Assembly (NCBI GenBank): GCA_017893485.1
Contig: CM030364.1
Location: 47,625,754 to 47,689,753 of the forward strand
Source: Hemerocallis citrina
Taxonomy: Eukaryota > Streptophyta > Magnoliopsida > Asparagales > Asphodelaceae
Length of the DNA: 64,000 nucleotides
Reading direction: 5' to 3'
Shown: piece after piece, positions 52,480-62,781 of the stretch
Numbering within the stretch: position 1 is the first letter of the stretch
How the letters are laid out: every line of letters starts with the position of its first letter
Position numbers and translations under genes: made by a program
Notes under the pieces: model-generated
Database searches by the model: none
What the model was told of the DNA's origin: nothing
Seen by the model: the letters and a program-made list of their open reading frames with translations, nothing else

Positions 52480-55400
52480 ATGGAGTACAAGAGTAGAGTC
52501 AAGGAGTTCGATGGAATGGATTTCACAATGTGGAAGATCCAAATGATTGCATGTCTCCGACAGAAGGATCTAGATGATCCGTTGTTTGGTTTGAAGCCAG
52601 AAGGGACAGAGGTTGATCCAGTTGCATTGGCGGCTTGGAATAGATTGGACCAGAAAGTGCTTGGACAGATTCAGTTGTCGCTGAGCAGGAAGGCACTATT
52701 TCACACTGAGAAAGAAAGGACCGCGAAGGAGGCAATGGAGATATTGACAGACATGTTTGAGAAGCCGAATACAGCGAACCAGATCCTACACCTAAAGAAG
52801 TTGGTTAACTTAAAGTTGTCGGAAAGGGGTTCGGTTGCTGAGCTCATCAATAATTTCTGTATAATTTACAATCAGATGGAATCGTCGGGTTTAAAGTTTG
52901 AGGAGAGGGCACGTTGTTGTTGCTATCCAGTCTTCCCGATAGTTAGGGCACAGTAGAGCAGATTGTTACAAGCACTATGACTGATACGACAACTCTAAAG
53001 GATGTTATTAGCAGCATTATGAATGAGGATGCAAGGAGGAAGAGGCATAGAGAGATTTCAGTGTCATATCCTAGCAATGTCGCGCTGTCAGTTGATAACC
53101 GTGGTAGAAGTAACAATAGAGGAAGATTGCAAAGTAGGAATCACAGGTCCAAGTCAAGAACCGGACATCGCAAAGGTGAGTGTTGGTACTGCAAGAAGCC
53201 AGGACACAGGAGAGGCCATTGCAAGGAGTATAAGAAAGCACAAGCAGGGTCACAGGTAACCAATGTGGTAAGTATTAAACCCCATCTAGATGAATTATGT
53301 TTATCTGCTGGATTTAATATTATGCAAAATGATTGGTGTATAGACTCAGGTGCTTCTTATCGTTGTACCCCCATGAGAGATATTTTTTAGGATTACAGGA
53401 TATGTAATTTTGGTGCAGTTTCAGTTGGAAATTGGCAGATATGTCCAATTGTAGGTAGAAGGCACCGTGAGAGTGAAGGCTCACAATGGTAGGCAATTGG
53501 TCTTGAATGACACAAGAAATATTCCGAGCTTAAAGAAAAACTTGATCTCAACTAGCAAAGTAGACAAAGAAGGGTTCACAACAACTTTTGGGCATGGAGA
53601 ATGGAATGTGACTACATGTGCCAAGTTGGTGGCAAAAGAAAAGCGTGGAGACATGTTGTACTTACTTAGAGAGGTGATTCAAGTGATATCATTGCTACAG
53701 CATCAGCGGGTAGTTCCCCTTCAATTCTATGGCATGTCAGATTGGGGCACCTTGGTGAAAGGGGTGTCAAGCAGCTTTGTTCTAGGGATCTTTTACCGAG
53801 GCTAAAGAAGGTTGAGATGGATTTTTGTGAGAATTGTGTGATGGGCAAACAGAAGACAGTTAGCTTTCAATTGGGTGGGCGTGAGAAGAAGCTTGGAAAG
53901 ATAGAGTTGGTACATACAGATGTATGGAGTCTAGCTCATGAATTCTCTTATGGTGGTAAGAGATACTTCGTCACATTCATCGATGATGCTACAAGAAAGA
54001 TTTGGGTTTATGCAATTCGCGAGAAATCAGAAGTATTTGAGGCATTCAGAGCTTGGAAGGCCAAGGTTAAGAATGAGACGGGTTGCAAGGTGAAAGCAAT
54101 AAAGTCAGATAACGGAGGTGAGTATACAAGCAAGGAGTTTGTTAACTATCTGGCAAAGTAAGGTATCAGAGGAATCAAGACATTTCTTAAGACTCCACAG
54201 GAGAATGGTGTAGCAGAAAGAATGAACCGCACGATACTCGAAAGGGAGAGATGCATGAAACTTCATGCGAGTCTTCCGGTCCATCTTTGGGCCGCTACAG
54301 TTGATACAGCAGTGTACTTGATTAACCGTTGCCCTTCTAGTGCCCTTGATGGGGCCATTCCAGAAGAACTATAGTCAGGTAAAATTGTCAATTATTCGCA
54401 TTTGAAAGTTTATGGTTGTATTTCATATGCACTAATTGGCAGGGAAAAAAGAAAAAAGTTGGATTCTAAGTCCAAGAGGTGTGTATTCATTGGCTACGGT
54501 AGCGATCAGTATGGTTACAGACTTTGAAATTTTTTGGATAACAAGGTCATTCGCAGTAAAAATGCGGTATTCAATAAGGAGGTCCTATACAAGGATAGGC
54601 ACACAGGTCAAGACAGTACAACCAGTTCAGAGTCAGATTGGGGTTCAGACTCAGACTCATATTCAGATTCTGAAGGCGGACCTAGTGGTAGGGGCCCTAC
54701 AGTGCAGAAACAGGTACAGGTACCACAGGCAGCACAGGAGGCTCATGGTGAGCCCATTGGTAATGAGCAGCTTCTCTAAGACGAACAGGTATAGCCAGAA
54801 CAGTTTGGGAAACCCAAACCGGTCGGTGAACCGGTACCCACATTGAGTAGATTGACACGAGTGAAGAGGCCAACCAAGATATTTGATCAATCAGCTAGTA
54901 TTATTCACAAGCATGTTCTGTACATGGATTTAGGAGAGCCAGACACTCATGAGAAGGCTTTGAGGGATGCGGCTCGAATTTAGTGGGATTTAGCCATGAA
55001 GGACGAAATGAACTCTTTGGAACAGAACAAAACTTGGAAGTTGACCAAGTTACCTACAGGAAAGCATGCTCTTATGAACAAATGGGTTTTCAGAGTCAAA
55101 GATGAGGCAGATGGCCATAAGAGGTACAAGGAAAGGCTTGTTGTGAAAGGATTCTCTCAAAGAGAATGTGTTGATTATTGTCACGCCCCGCTTCCCAGAA
55201 TACGGGAACACGGGCATGTAACTGAGGCCCAGCGAATGATATAAGTACGCCAACTCATATCATCTATAAGCTGTACCAGTCTTAACTCAACAATATATAA
55301 AAAATGAATCACAACCACGTAAAAAATATAATCACATAAACGAGAATGAAATTCAATAACCAAATCTGGAATATAAGAACTTACTAAATAGCTCGAGAGG

Positions 55401-58400
55401 CTCATGCTCCAATCGTAGAAGAACTGCTCACCCATACTTTTTGGTAATTCTCCTTATGCACATGTACTTGTTCATCTAAAAAGAAGGATTAATTTTTCCT
55501 TAGAGCAAGTACGGACAGCAAGTAGTGAAAAGCAGAGAGTAAAGGAGCAAGGTACATTAAGAAATATGAACCAAGATCAAATTACAAAGACAATAATGGT
55601 ATTAATAAACAATGGTCATAATCAAGTATATACGTGTCAACTTAAGTTCATTAGTATGTTGCTTCTCCTAACTAGTGCACGTACTACTGCGTCCCATACC
55701 ATAGGTTTGATGCATGCAAAACAGTGTTCGTTTGAGACATAGTGTTGGGATCTACAGAGCGTGTACTCGGTGTCAATAACAATCATTTACAATTTACAAT
55801 TTACAATCAATCATTCACAATCAATACTTCTCCTTCCATGTCAATACGATATCACGATAGGCCTTACCGAGTACATTTCTTGAGACTATCCACTACTAAA
55901 TCAACCCTTATTAATCCCGGCTTGTTTAGTATTTCATTATTAAGTCATTCATATCCATATAAGTGTGTATAAGAATGTCAAGGAAATGATACGAATGCAG
56001 CAACATGATGCATTGCACAAGAATATACATGAAGTAGTAAATCTGAAAACAACCGACACAGTAACACTAAAACAGCGATAACTCATAGGCTACAGTTCAG
56101 AATTTCAAGTTCCAGGATGATATCAGCAACTAGACACTTAGGGCTACAATTTATATTTATATTATTTTAATTGATTCCTATTATAGCTGGGTCGAAACCT
56201 CAGTACAAGACAGACAATGCGGCAGGAATTTATAAAATGTCATATATATGTTCATCAAAGTCGATAATCATCATGTCATTGCATCATGAGTGTATTAACA
56301 GTAATGTACAGCAAGTATGATGGATTTTACAGTGTACAAGTCAATTTATCATGTCATTGTTCAAGTCACAAGATCTCAATCAATCAATGTATTCGCTCAC
56401 AATATATATTCCTCATATGCAATTTCTAGTTATTTTATTCATGTCATGTGTGTATATAGGCTTGGATTTGAGTCAATGGATAATAATACGATGTCAAGAG
56501 TACGTTAGGTTAGCTCGTGTAAACCCTCGATACTCCGAACGGACAGTATACAAGGCAAAATTGAGATAATCGAAGGGAACTACTTACGGGAGGTCAATAA
56601 GCTTGAACTAGAAAAACTAAATGAGTTCAAGTGGACTTGCCTTTTTGTAGACGGTTAGATTAGAATAACCAGAATAACGGGATCAGAATCCTGGGTGACG
56701 ATCCCAAAAGCACGTGCAAAAGCAACTGCAAACTTCCAAATCAGCAACACAACTCCATGGCGAAACAGCAACCAGCAGACTCAAGACCAGGATCGAACAG
56801 CTGATCCAAACTCCATACCAGATCCACACAACAATAAGCAGCAACAGCCTCAACTTAGCACAGAACAGCAAACACGAATTCTGGATCCACTAGTCACTAC
56901 ACGCCATAACACCAAATACCGTTTCGGCCAATCACCCTTCTTCCAAACACCAAACACAATAACACCAACACAACACCCCCCCCCCTTCACAACACAGTAC
57001 ACGACCAATCCACCCACTCCTGCTCCGTCTTCTCCAAAGAGACAGAGAGAGAAAGTGGGACGGCGGGAGAGTACAGCGGCGTCTGGCGACGCTGGCGATG
57101 AGGCGAGGCGGTGCTGTGGTCGGGAAGCGACGCCATAGTGAAGAATGGCAGCGCGAGAAAAATAGAGGAGGATGAGAACTGTGCGAGAATGGCGGGGGAC
57201 TTAGGCAACTGGTGGGGATGACCGGCAGTGGATGCTCAAGCGGGAGGCTCGATGGGGTTCAAGCGGGAAGCGCTCGAAGGTGGGATTTGGCAGTGGAACA
57301 ATGGCGGCGACAAGGCGAAGCTCGAGCAGCGAAGGCAACTGCGAGGAGTCACGGGAGTGCAGTCGATGAGGAAGGTGCGTCGTGAGGCAATAGGCGACAG
57401 GAGGAAGATGGAGGACTTCGGGGTCGACTGGCAGTGGCGTGGTAGTGCTGCTGATCGAAGGGCTTCGACTGGAAATTGAGGAGGAAGAAGACGATGGGGT
57501 GTGCACAGTGGCTTCGAGAGCGACTCGACTGGTTGGTCGAGGGCAGGGGGATGATCTGAGGGCAATGAAGAGGCGGTGGATGAGGAGAGGGCGGTGATGA
57601 GGCTGATGAGAGGCGGTCGAAGTTTGGGCTTCGGTTGAGGGGCAGAGGACTTTGACAGGGTGGTTCGAAGGGGAATGGTCGGTGGACTGGACTAGGTAAC
57701 GGAGTCGACGATGCAGGAGGTGGAGGCCGCGGTGGGTTTGAGCGGTGGGGAGAGAGCTCGATGGGGAGAGGACGATGAGTAAAGTTTTAGGTTTTCTGTT
57801 TAGGGGGAAGGAGGAAGAAGAAGTCGGATGGGTAGGGGTTCTGTTTCATTCTATTGGTGCTTTGGGAAACAGAGGGGGAGAGAGTGAGACGGGGAGAGAG
57901 AGAGTGGGGTTGGGTGGTTTAACAATAAAATAATAATAATAATATAGTATGACTAAAGTAATGGGTAGTTAGAGATAGTGGGGGGTTTAGGAGATACGGG
58001 GGATGTGGGAAGAGTGGGGAAAAGTGGAGAAATTGTATACGGTGAGTATACAGAATTGATTCTGTACAATATAGATGGGTACTGGGTTTGGATCCAACAA
58101 TATGCGGGTTTGGGTTTAGGGTTAGGGTCCAATAGGAGATGGGCTTGGGTTTGGCTTCAATTAAATATAATAAATTCAATAATAATTATTGGGTTTCTCA
58201 TGAATTCAAAATAATCAATAAAATGATAGTATGGATTAACTTGGGCTTCAAAGTAAATAAATTAAAAGAAGAGAGACAAAATTCTAGTTTGGAATATAAA
58301 TTTGGTTTTTAATAGGAGATTCAAAAGAATTTTAATGCATCGGAAAGAATCTATACGGAAATTAAAATACAAGAATACATGGAGAAAAGAAAAGAAATAG

Positions 58401-59745
58401 AAATCCGTATAATCGGAAACAGGGGTTACAATTATAATGAGATCTTTGCACCGGTTGTGAAGATGGCTTCAATGAGGGTTATACTTAGTATTGTGTCAGT
58501 TGAAGACTTGCAATTAGAGCAGTTGGATGTGAAGACAGCATTTCTCCATGGTGATGTCGAAGAAGAGATGTATATGAAATAACCCACAAGTTTTGAAGCA
58601 AAAGGGAAAGAAGACATGGTATGTCGATTGAAGAAGAGTTTTTATGGGCTCAAACAAGCACCGCGGCAATGGTACTTAAAGTTTGATTGCTTCATGAGAG
58701 GAAAAGGTTTCGATAGATGCGAAACGGATCATTGTGTGTATGTTCGTAGATATAAGGACAATGATATAGTTATCTTGGCGTTGTATGTGGACGACATGTT
58801 ATTAGCAGGTTCATGTATGGAGAAGATCACAGAAGTGAAAAATGCGCTAGCTTCGGAGTTTTCAATAAAGGACTTGGGTGAAGAAAAGCAAATTCTCGGC
58901 ATGAAGATTAGTAGAGACAGGAGAAGCAAGAAGCTTTGGCTATCTCAAGCGGACTACGTGAAGAAGGTGTTGAAGAGATTCAACATAGATGGCGCGAGAC
59001 AAGTCACTTGTCCCTTGACTGCTCACTTCAAGTTATCAATGGACTTTTGTCCTAAAACGGAGGCGGAGATGGAGGAAATTGTTGTTATTCCTTATGCTTC
59101 AGCCGTTGGGAGTTTGATGTATGTGATGGTGTCTACAAGACCAGACATCGCACAAGCAATGGGAGTTGTCAACCGTTACATGAAAAATCCAGGTAAACAG
59201 CATTGGAATGCAGTAAGGTGGATTCTTAAATATCTAGCAGGTACTTCAGATCACTCTCTTTGTTTTGTGGGAGATTCTTTGTATATACATGGTTATGTGA
59301 ATGCGGATTTTTTGGGCAATCGTAATAGTTGCAGAAGTACTACAGGGTATGTATTTACAGTTTGAGGAACAGCTGTTAGTTGGGCTTTGCAATTAAAAAA
59401 TGTTGTAGCGCAATGAACCACGGAGTCAGTGTATATGGCACTTACAGAAGCGACGAAAGACATGTTGTGGATTTCGAAGCATATGAAACAGTTGGGTAGG
59501 AACCAATCCATAGGTGAACTATGGTGTGACAGTCAAAGTGCAGTTTTCTTGGCGAAAAACTCACCATATCACTCTAGAACTGGCACATTCAAATGAGGTA
59601 TCATTTTATCAGAATGGAAGTTGAGAAGAAATGGTTGAAGCTAACTAAGATTCTTGGCACTGAGAATCCGGCGGACATGCTCACCAAGGTGGTGGATAGC
59701 AGGAAATATCAATTTTGCTATACCGCTATCGGATTGTCTCCAGGT
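52480..59745 (+). pseudogene. Copia gag-pol pseudogene (interrupted by solo LTR D)
   Basis: ATG at 52,480 ('MEYKSRVKEFDGMDFTMWKI', UBN2-type gag). Frame change near 52,905. CCHC knuckle CWYCKKPGHRRGHC (53,178). Protease 'CIDSGAS' (53,337). Pre-integrase 'LGHLGERGVKQL' (53,740). Integrase 'HTDVW' (53,912), 'SDNGGEY' (54,104) and 'ENGVAERMNRTI' (54,200). Reverse transcriptase starts at 55,000 and is cut at 55,178 by LTR D. It resumes at 58,436 with 'FAPVVKMAS', 'LDVKTAFLHGD' and 'YVDDML' (58,784). RNase H to about 59,700. Stops at about 53,388, 54,159, 54,372, 54,777, 54,792, 54,980, 58,579, 59,362 and 59,414. Most are one transition from a sense codon, several CAG to TAG. Confidence 0.9.
55179..58430 (-). 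mobile_element. Solo LTR D (family 2), 3,252 bp, inside Copia reverse transcriptase
   Basis: Flanked by the 5 bp duplication ATTAT (55,174-55,178 and 58,431-58,435). On the plus strand it starts TGTCACGCCCCG and ends CAGGGGTTACA, so on the minus strand it reads TGTAACCCCTG to CGGGGCGTGACA. Homologous to solo LTR C in the opposite orientation. Contains a C/G-rich leader region (56,940-57,800) that gives long but featureless frames. No retrotransposon gene or second LTR is inside. The Copia frame resumes on the far side at the expected residue. Confidence 0.88.
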
Positions 59746-59833
59746 TAATTGTTAAAGAGACTCGTAGAGGCATAGGCCTAGACTAGGCCAATGAAAAAAT
59801 GAAAAACAGGTTAGAAACTTCGTGTATATATCT

Positions 59834-59846
59834 CCAAGTGGGAGAT
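59834..59846 (+). other. Polypurine tract of the Copia element
   Basis: CCAAGTGGGAGAT directly before the 3' LTR start TGTTGGGAT, a standard Copia arrangement. Confidence 0.85.
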
Positions 59847-60519
59847 TGTTGGGATTAATTTGTGCATTCAATACACGATAATGGGTTGAAGAAGATAAAA
59901 GAAAAGGAGAGTCGAAGTGGGAGCAAGCAGGTCCAGAGTAGTTTGAGGCTACAGGCAGAGTTGCGGTCGACCGCACCCCAGGCAATGTATGGTCGACTGG
60001 TCGACCCTCTCGCTCACTGATTCAACCCTGTAACTTGAAGAGGTGACCGGTCGACCGCGCAGTTGACTGACTTACACTATGTTGGACCATGTACAGTCGA
60101 AGGAGAGAACCGGTCGACTGACTTGGTGTTGCGGTCGACCGTCCCGGCGTTGTTTGATGAGCGGCTGAGATTGAAAGTTGAGAAATCCTATATATATTGT
60201 ATTGTGTACGATTTTAGGGTTAAGTGAAAAGAAAATAAAGATCTATCAGCCGTCATTGAGAGACAGGGAGATAGAGAGAAATCCTACACCTTGGGGGTGA
60301 GATTCTTGAGAGATTTGTAAACCTATCCTTCAATTTTATAGTGCAAATCGCAGGAGTGTCTCTGCGTGGGAAAGTAGCCATTGTTTTGGGTTAACCTCAA
60401 AAAAATCTTGTGTGTTCTTGTGTGTTGCTTTTTGGTTGTTCTTTATTCTCTTATTTTGATTCTATTATTCTTACATCTCGTCCATCGTTCTTGAGTTATT
60501 CCGCAGTTAGAATTCAATA
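59847..60519 (+). repeat. 3' LTR of the Copia element
   Basis: 673 bp, TGTTGGGATTAATTTG to AGAATTCAATA (CA changed to TA). Holds at least six GTCGAC/GGTCGACCG-type palindromes at 59,964-60,143 and the TATA-like CCTATATATATTG at about 60,188. Transcription from here would point toward the KCS gene. Confidence 0.93.
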
Positions 60520-60815
60520 CCCCTTTCTCTCGGTAGTAAGCAGTTAGTCAAAGCAAGCCAACCCTTTCACGTAATAAAACAACACAACACTCCCATAGTC
60601 CCATGCATTCAATCATTCATCCGAATCAACACAAAAGATAGAAAGAAAAAAAAAAATCATGGCAGTTCCAACTAACTACACACCCTCCTCTTCAATGCCC
60701 TCATTAACTACAGGTCACCCACCTCTCTATAAATAATCACCCTCCATCTTCACTCCCAATCCCTAACCCTAACAACAACAAAACAAAAAACAAAAAAAAC
60801 ACACGCACACACATA
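60520..60815 (+). promoter_or_regulatory. Remaining native promoter and 5' leader of the KCS gene
   Basis: TATA box CTCTATAAATAATCACC at about 60,722-60,735, followed by a C/A-rich leader (CCCTAACCCTAACAACAAC) and the start codon at 60,816. Only about 200 bp of non-transposon DNA remain upstream of the TATA box. I searched both strands for the epidermal L1 box (TAAATGYA) and found none here. Confidence 0.65.
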
Positions 60816-61612
60816 ATGGCTAGTGCAGGAGAGGAGCACACATTGTTGACAACCGAGATCGTGAACCGTGGCGTCGAGTCAAGCGGACCGAACGCAGGTT
60901 CACCCACATTCATGGTTCGTGTTAGGCGAAGAACACTACTGCCTGATTTCTTACAGTCAGTGAATCTGAAGTATGTGAGGTTGGGCTACCACTACTTGAT
61001 CAGGCACGGAGTTTATGTGGCAACCATTCCCTTGCTGCTCGTGTTGTTTGGTGCGGAGATCGGGAGCTTGGGGATGAGTAGCAGCTGGGAGGAAATTTGG
61101 AGGAAGGTTTGGGAGGAAGCTAACTATGATTTTGCTACGGTGCTCGCCTTCTTGGGTGTTTTAGTGTTTACTGTATCGGTGTTCGTTATGTCTAGGCCGA
61201 AGCCTATTTATCTTCTGGATTTTGCTTGTTATAAACCATCTGATGATCTCAAGGTATGTTTTGATATGTTGCAGTACTAGTTGTCGATATAATTGTAAGG
61301 ATGACTGATATTTATCAAAATAGTTGTAGCTGATTCAATATAGATCTGATCTTCAGCTGACTGGACTCATGTGTCAGTTTATCTTTGCATGTAGCTAACT
61401 AGCTAGTTCTAATTATTAGGTACCAAATACTTAAAATAATGTAGCACATATATATTTTTTTGATCGAAGGAAACTGATGGAAGTTTGGGTTGGTCTAAAA
61501 GCGCTCAACTAAAACATAGAATTAGAGGAAATTCACAAGCTAAGCTTTGTTGCATCTCAGCATATCTTAACTGTAACAACTAGCTAAGTGCTATGATGGT
61601 AATTCATGAACA

Positions 61613-61665
<53 letters not shown>

Positions 61666-62734
61666 ATATAATTAAAAAGTGTTTTTCCCCCTACATCTGA
61701 ATATATAGGTGTCTTTTAGCTTTTAAAAAAGTTTGTGTTCGCTACATTAAGAAAAAAGAATTCAAATAATCTCCTCACAAATATTCATCAACACTTTTTA
61801 GTAGAAACTCGCATGGAAATGCTAAAAGTAGTATCATGATAAATTCATGAAAATTGGATTTCAGGTCTCCAAGGATGAGTTCATAGAGCAAGCCCGCAAG
61901 TCAGGCAAATTCGACGAGGAGAGCCTGTCATTCCAGCGCCGAATCCTCGCCTCTTCAGGGATAGGCGATGAGACCTACATCCCTAGAGCCGTGTTTTCCG
62001 CTGAGGCATCTGCCACGATGAAAGAAGGTCGTGCTGAGGCCTCAACCGCAATGTTTGCAGCCATGGACGAGCTTTTTGACAAGTGTGGAATTCGCCCAAA
62101 AGATGTAGGTGTCTTAGTAGTCAACTGCAGCCTCTTCAACCCTACACCCTCGCTCTCTGCCATGCTTGTCAACCACTACAAGATGAGAGGGAACGTGTTG
62201 AGTTACAATTTGGGAGGGATGGGGTGCAGTGCTGGCATCATTGCACTCGATTTGGCTCGAGATATCTTGCAGGTATGCAATTATATATATATATATATAT
62301 ATATATAGGGAAAGGCTCCGTTGCACACTACTATTGGTGCTCACGGCGTGAACACTACTAGTTCGGGTGTTCAAATCGAAAATCCGAACCGTTCACATTG
62401 ATCTACACATCTAAATTAGTCTAAATATGTAAAATCAAATCATTTGAAATTCATTTGCCCATTCATTGAAGTGTTACAAAATTGTATGGCTGAAATTCAT
62501 TGTTTTTATAGTCGCGTGATGGATGGGCAAATGAATTTCAAATGTTACATATTTTCCTATATATATATGGCAAAAGGAACATGAGCAACTTGCTCATTTA
62601 GTAAATGAGCGATTGATTATGTGGCATGCGTATGATATATTGGACAACTAACTCTTTTAAGATTTTTCCAATCACAAGTATGCCACATCATCAATTGCTT
62701 ATTTACCAAATGAGTAAGTTGTTCATATACCTTT

Positions 62735-62781
<47 letters not shown>

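Larger units (their letters stand above)
51764..60519 (+). mobile_element. Ty1/Copia LTR retrotransposon, decayed, interrupted by solo LTR D
   Basis: LTRs at 51,764-52,440 and 59,847-60,519. The PBS TGGTATCAGAGC (initiator Met tRNA) follows the left LTR. The polypurine tract CCAAGTGGGAGAT precedes the right LTR. Gag, protease, integrase, reverse transcriptase and RNase H follow in Copia order (integrase before reverse transcriptase). Flanks are CCCC[C] on the left and CCCCT on the right, a probable 5 bp duplication with one change. Many stops show an old insertion. The 3' LTR ends about 300 bp before the KCS start codon. Confidence 0.92.

Noticed and set aside
56695..57933. Long open frames (up to 147 codons) at 56.7-57.9 kb
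   Set aside because: They lie in the GC-rich leader of solo LTR D, have low-complexity composition and no domain, and overlap on both strands.
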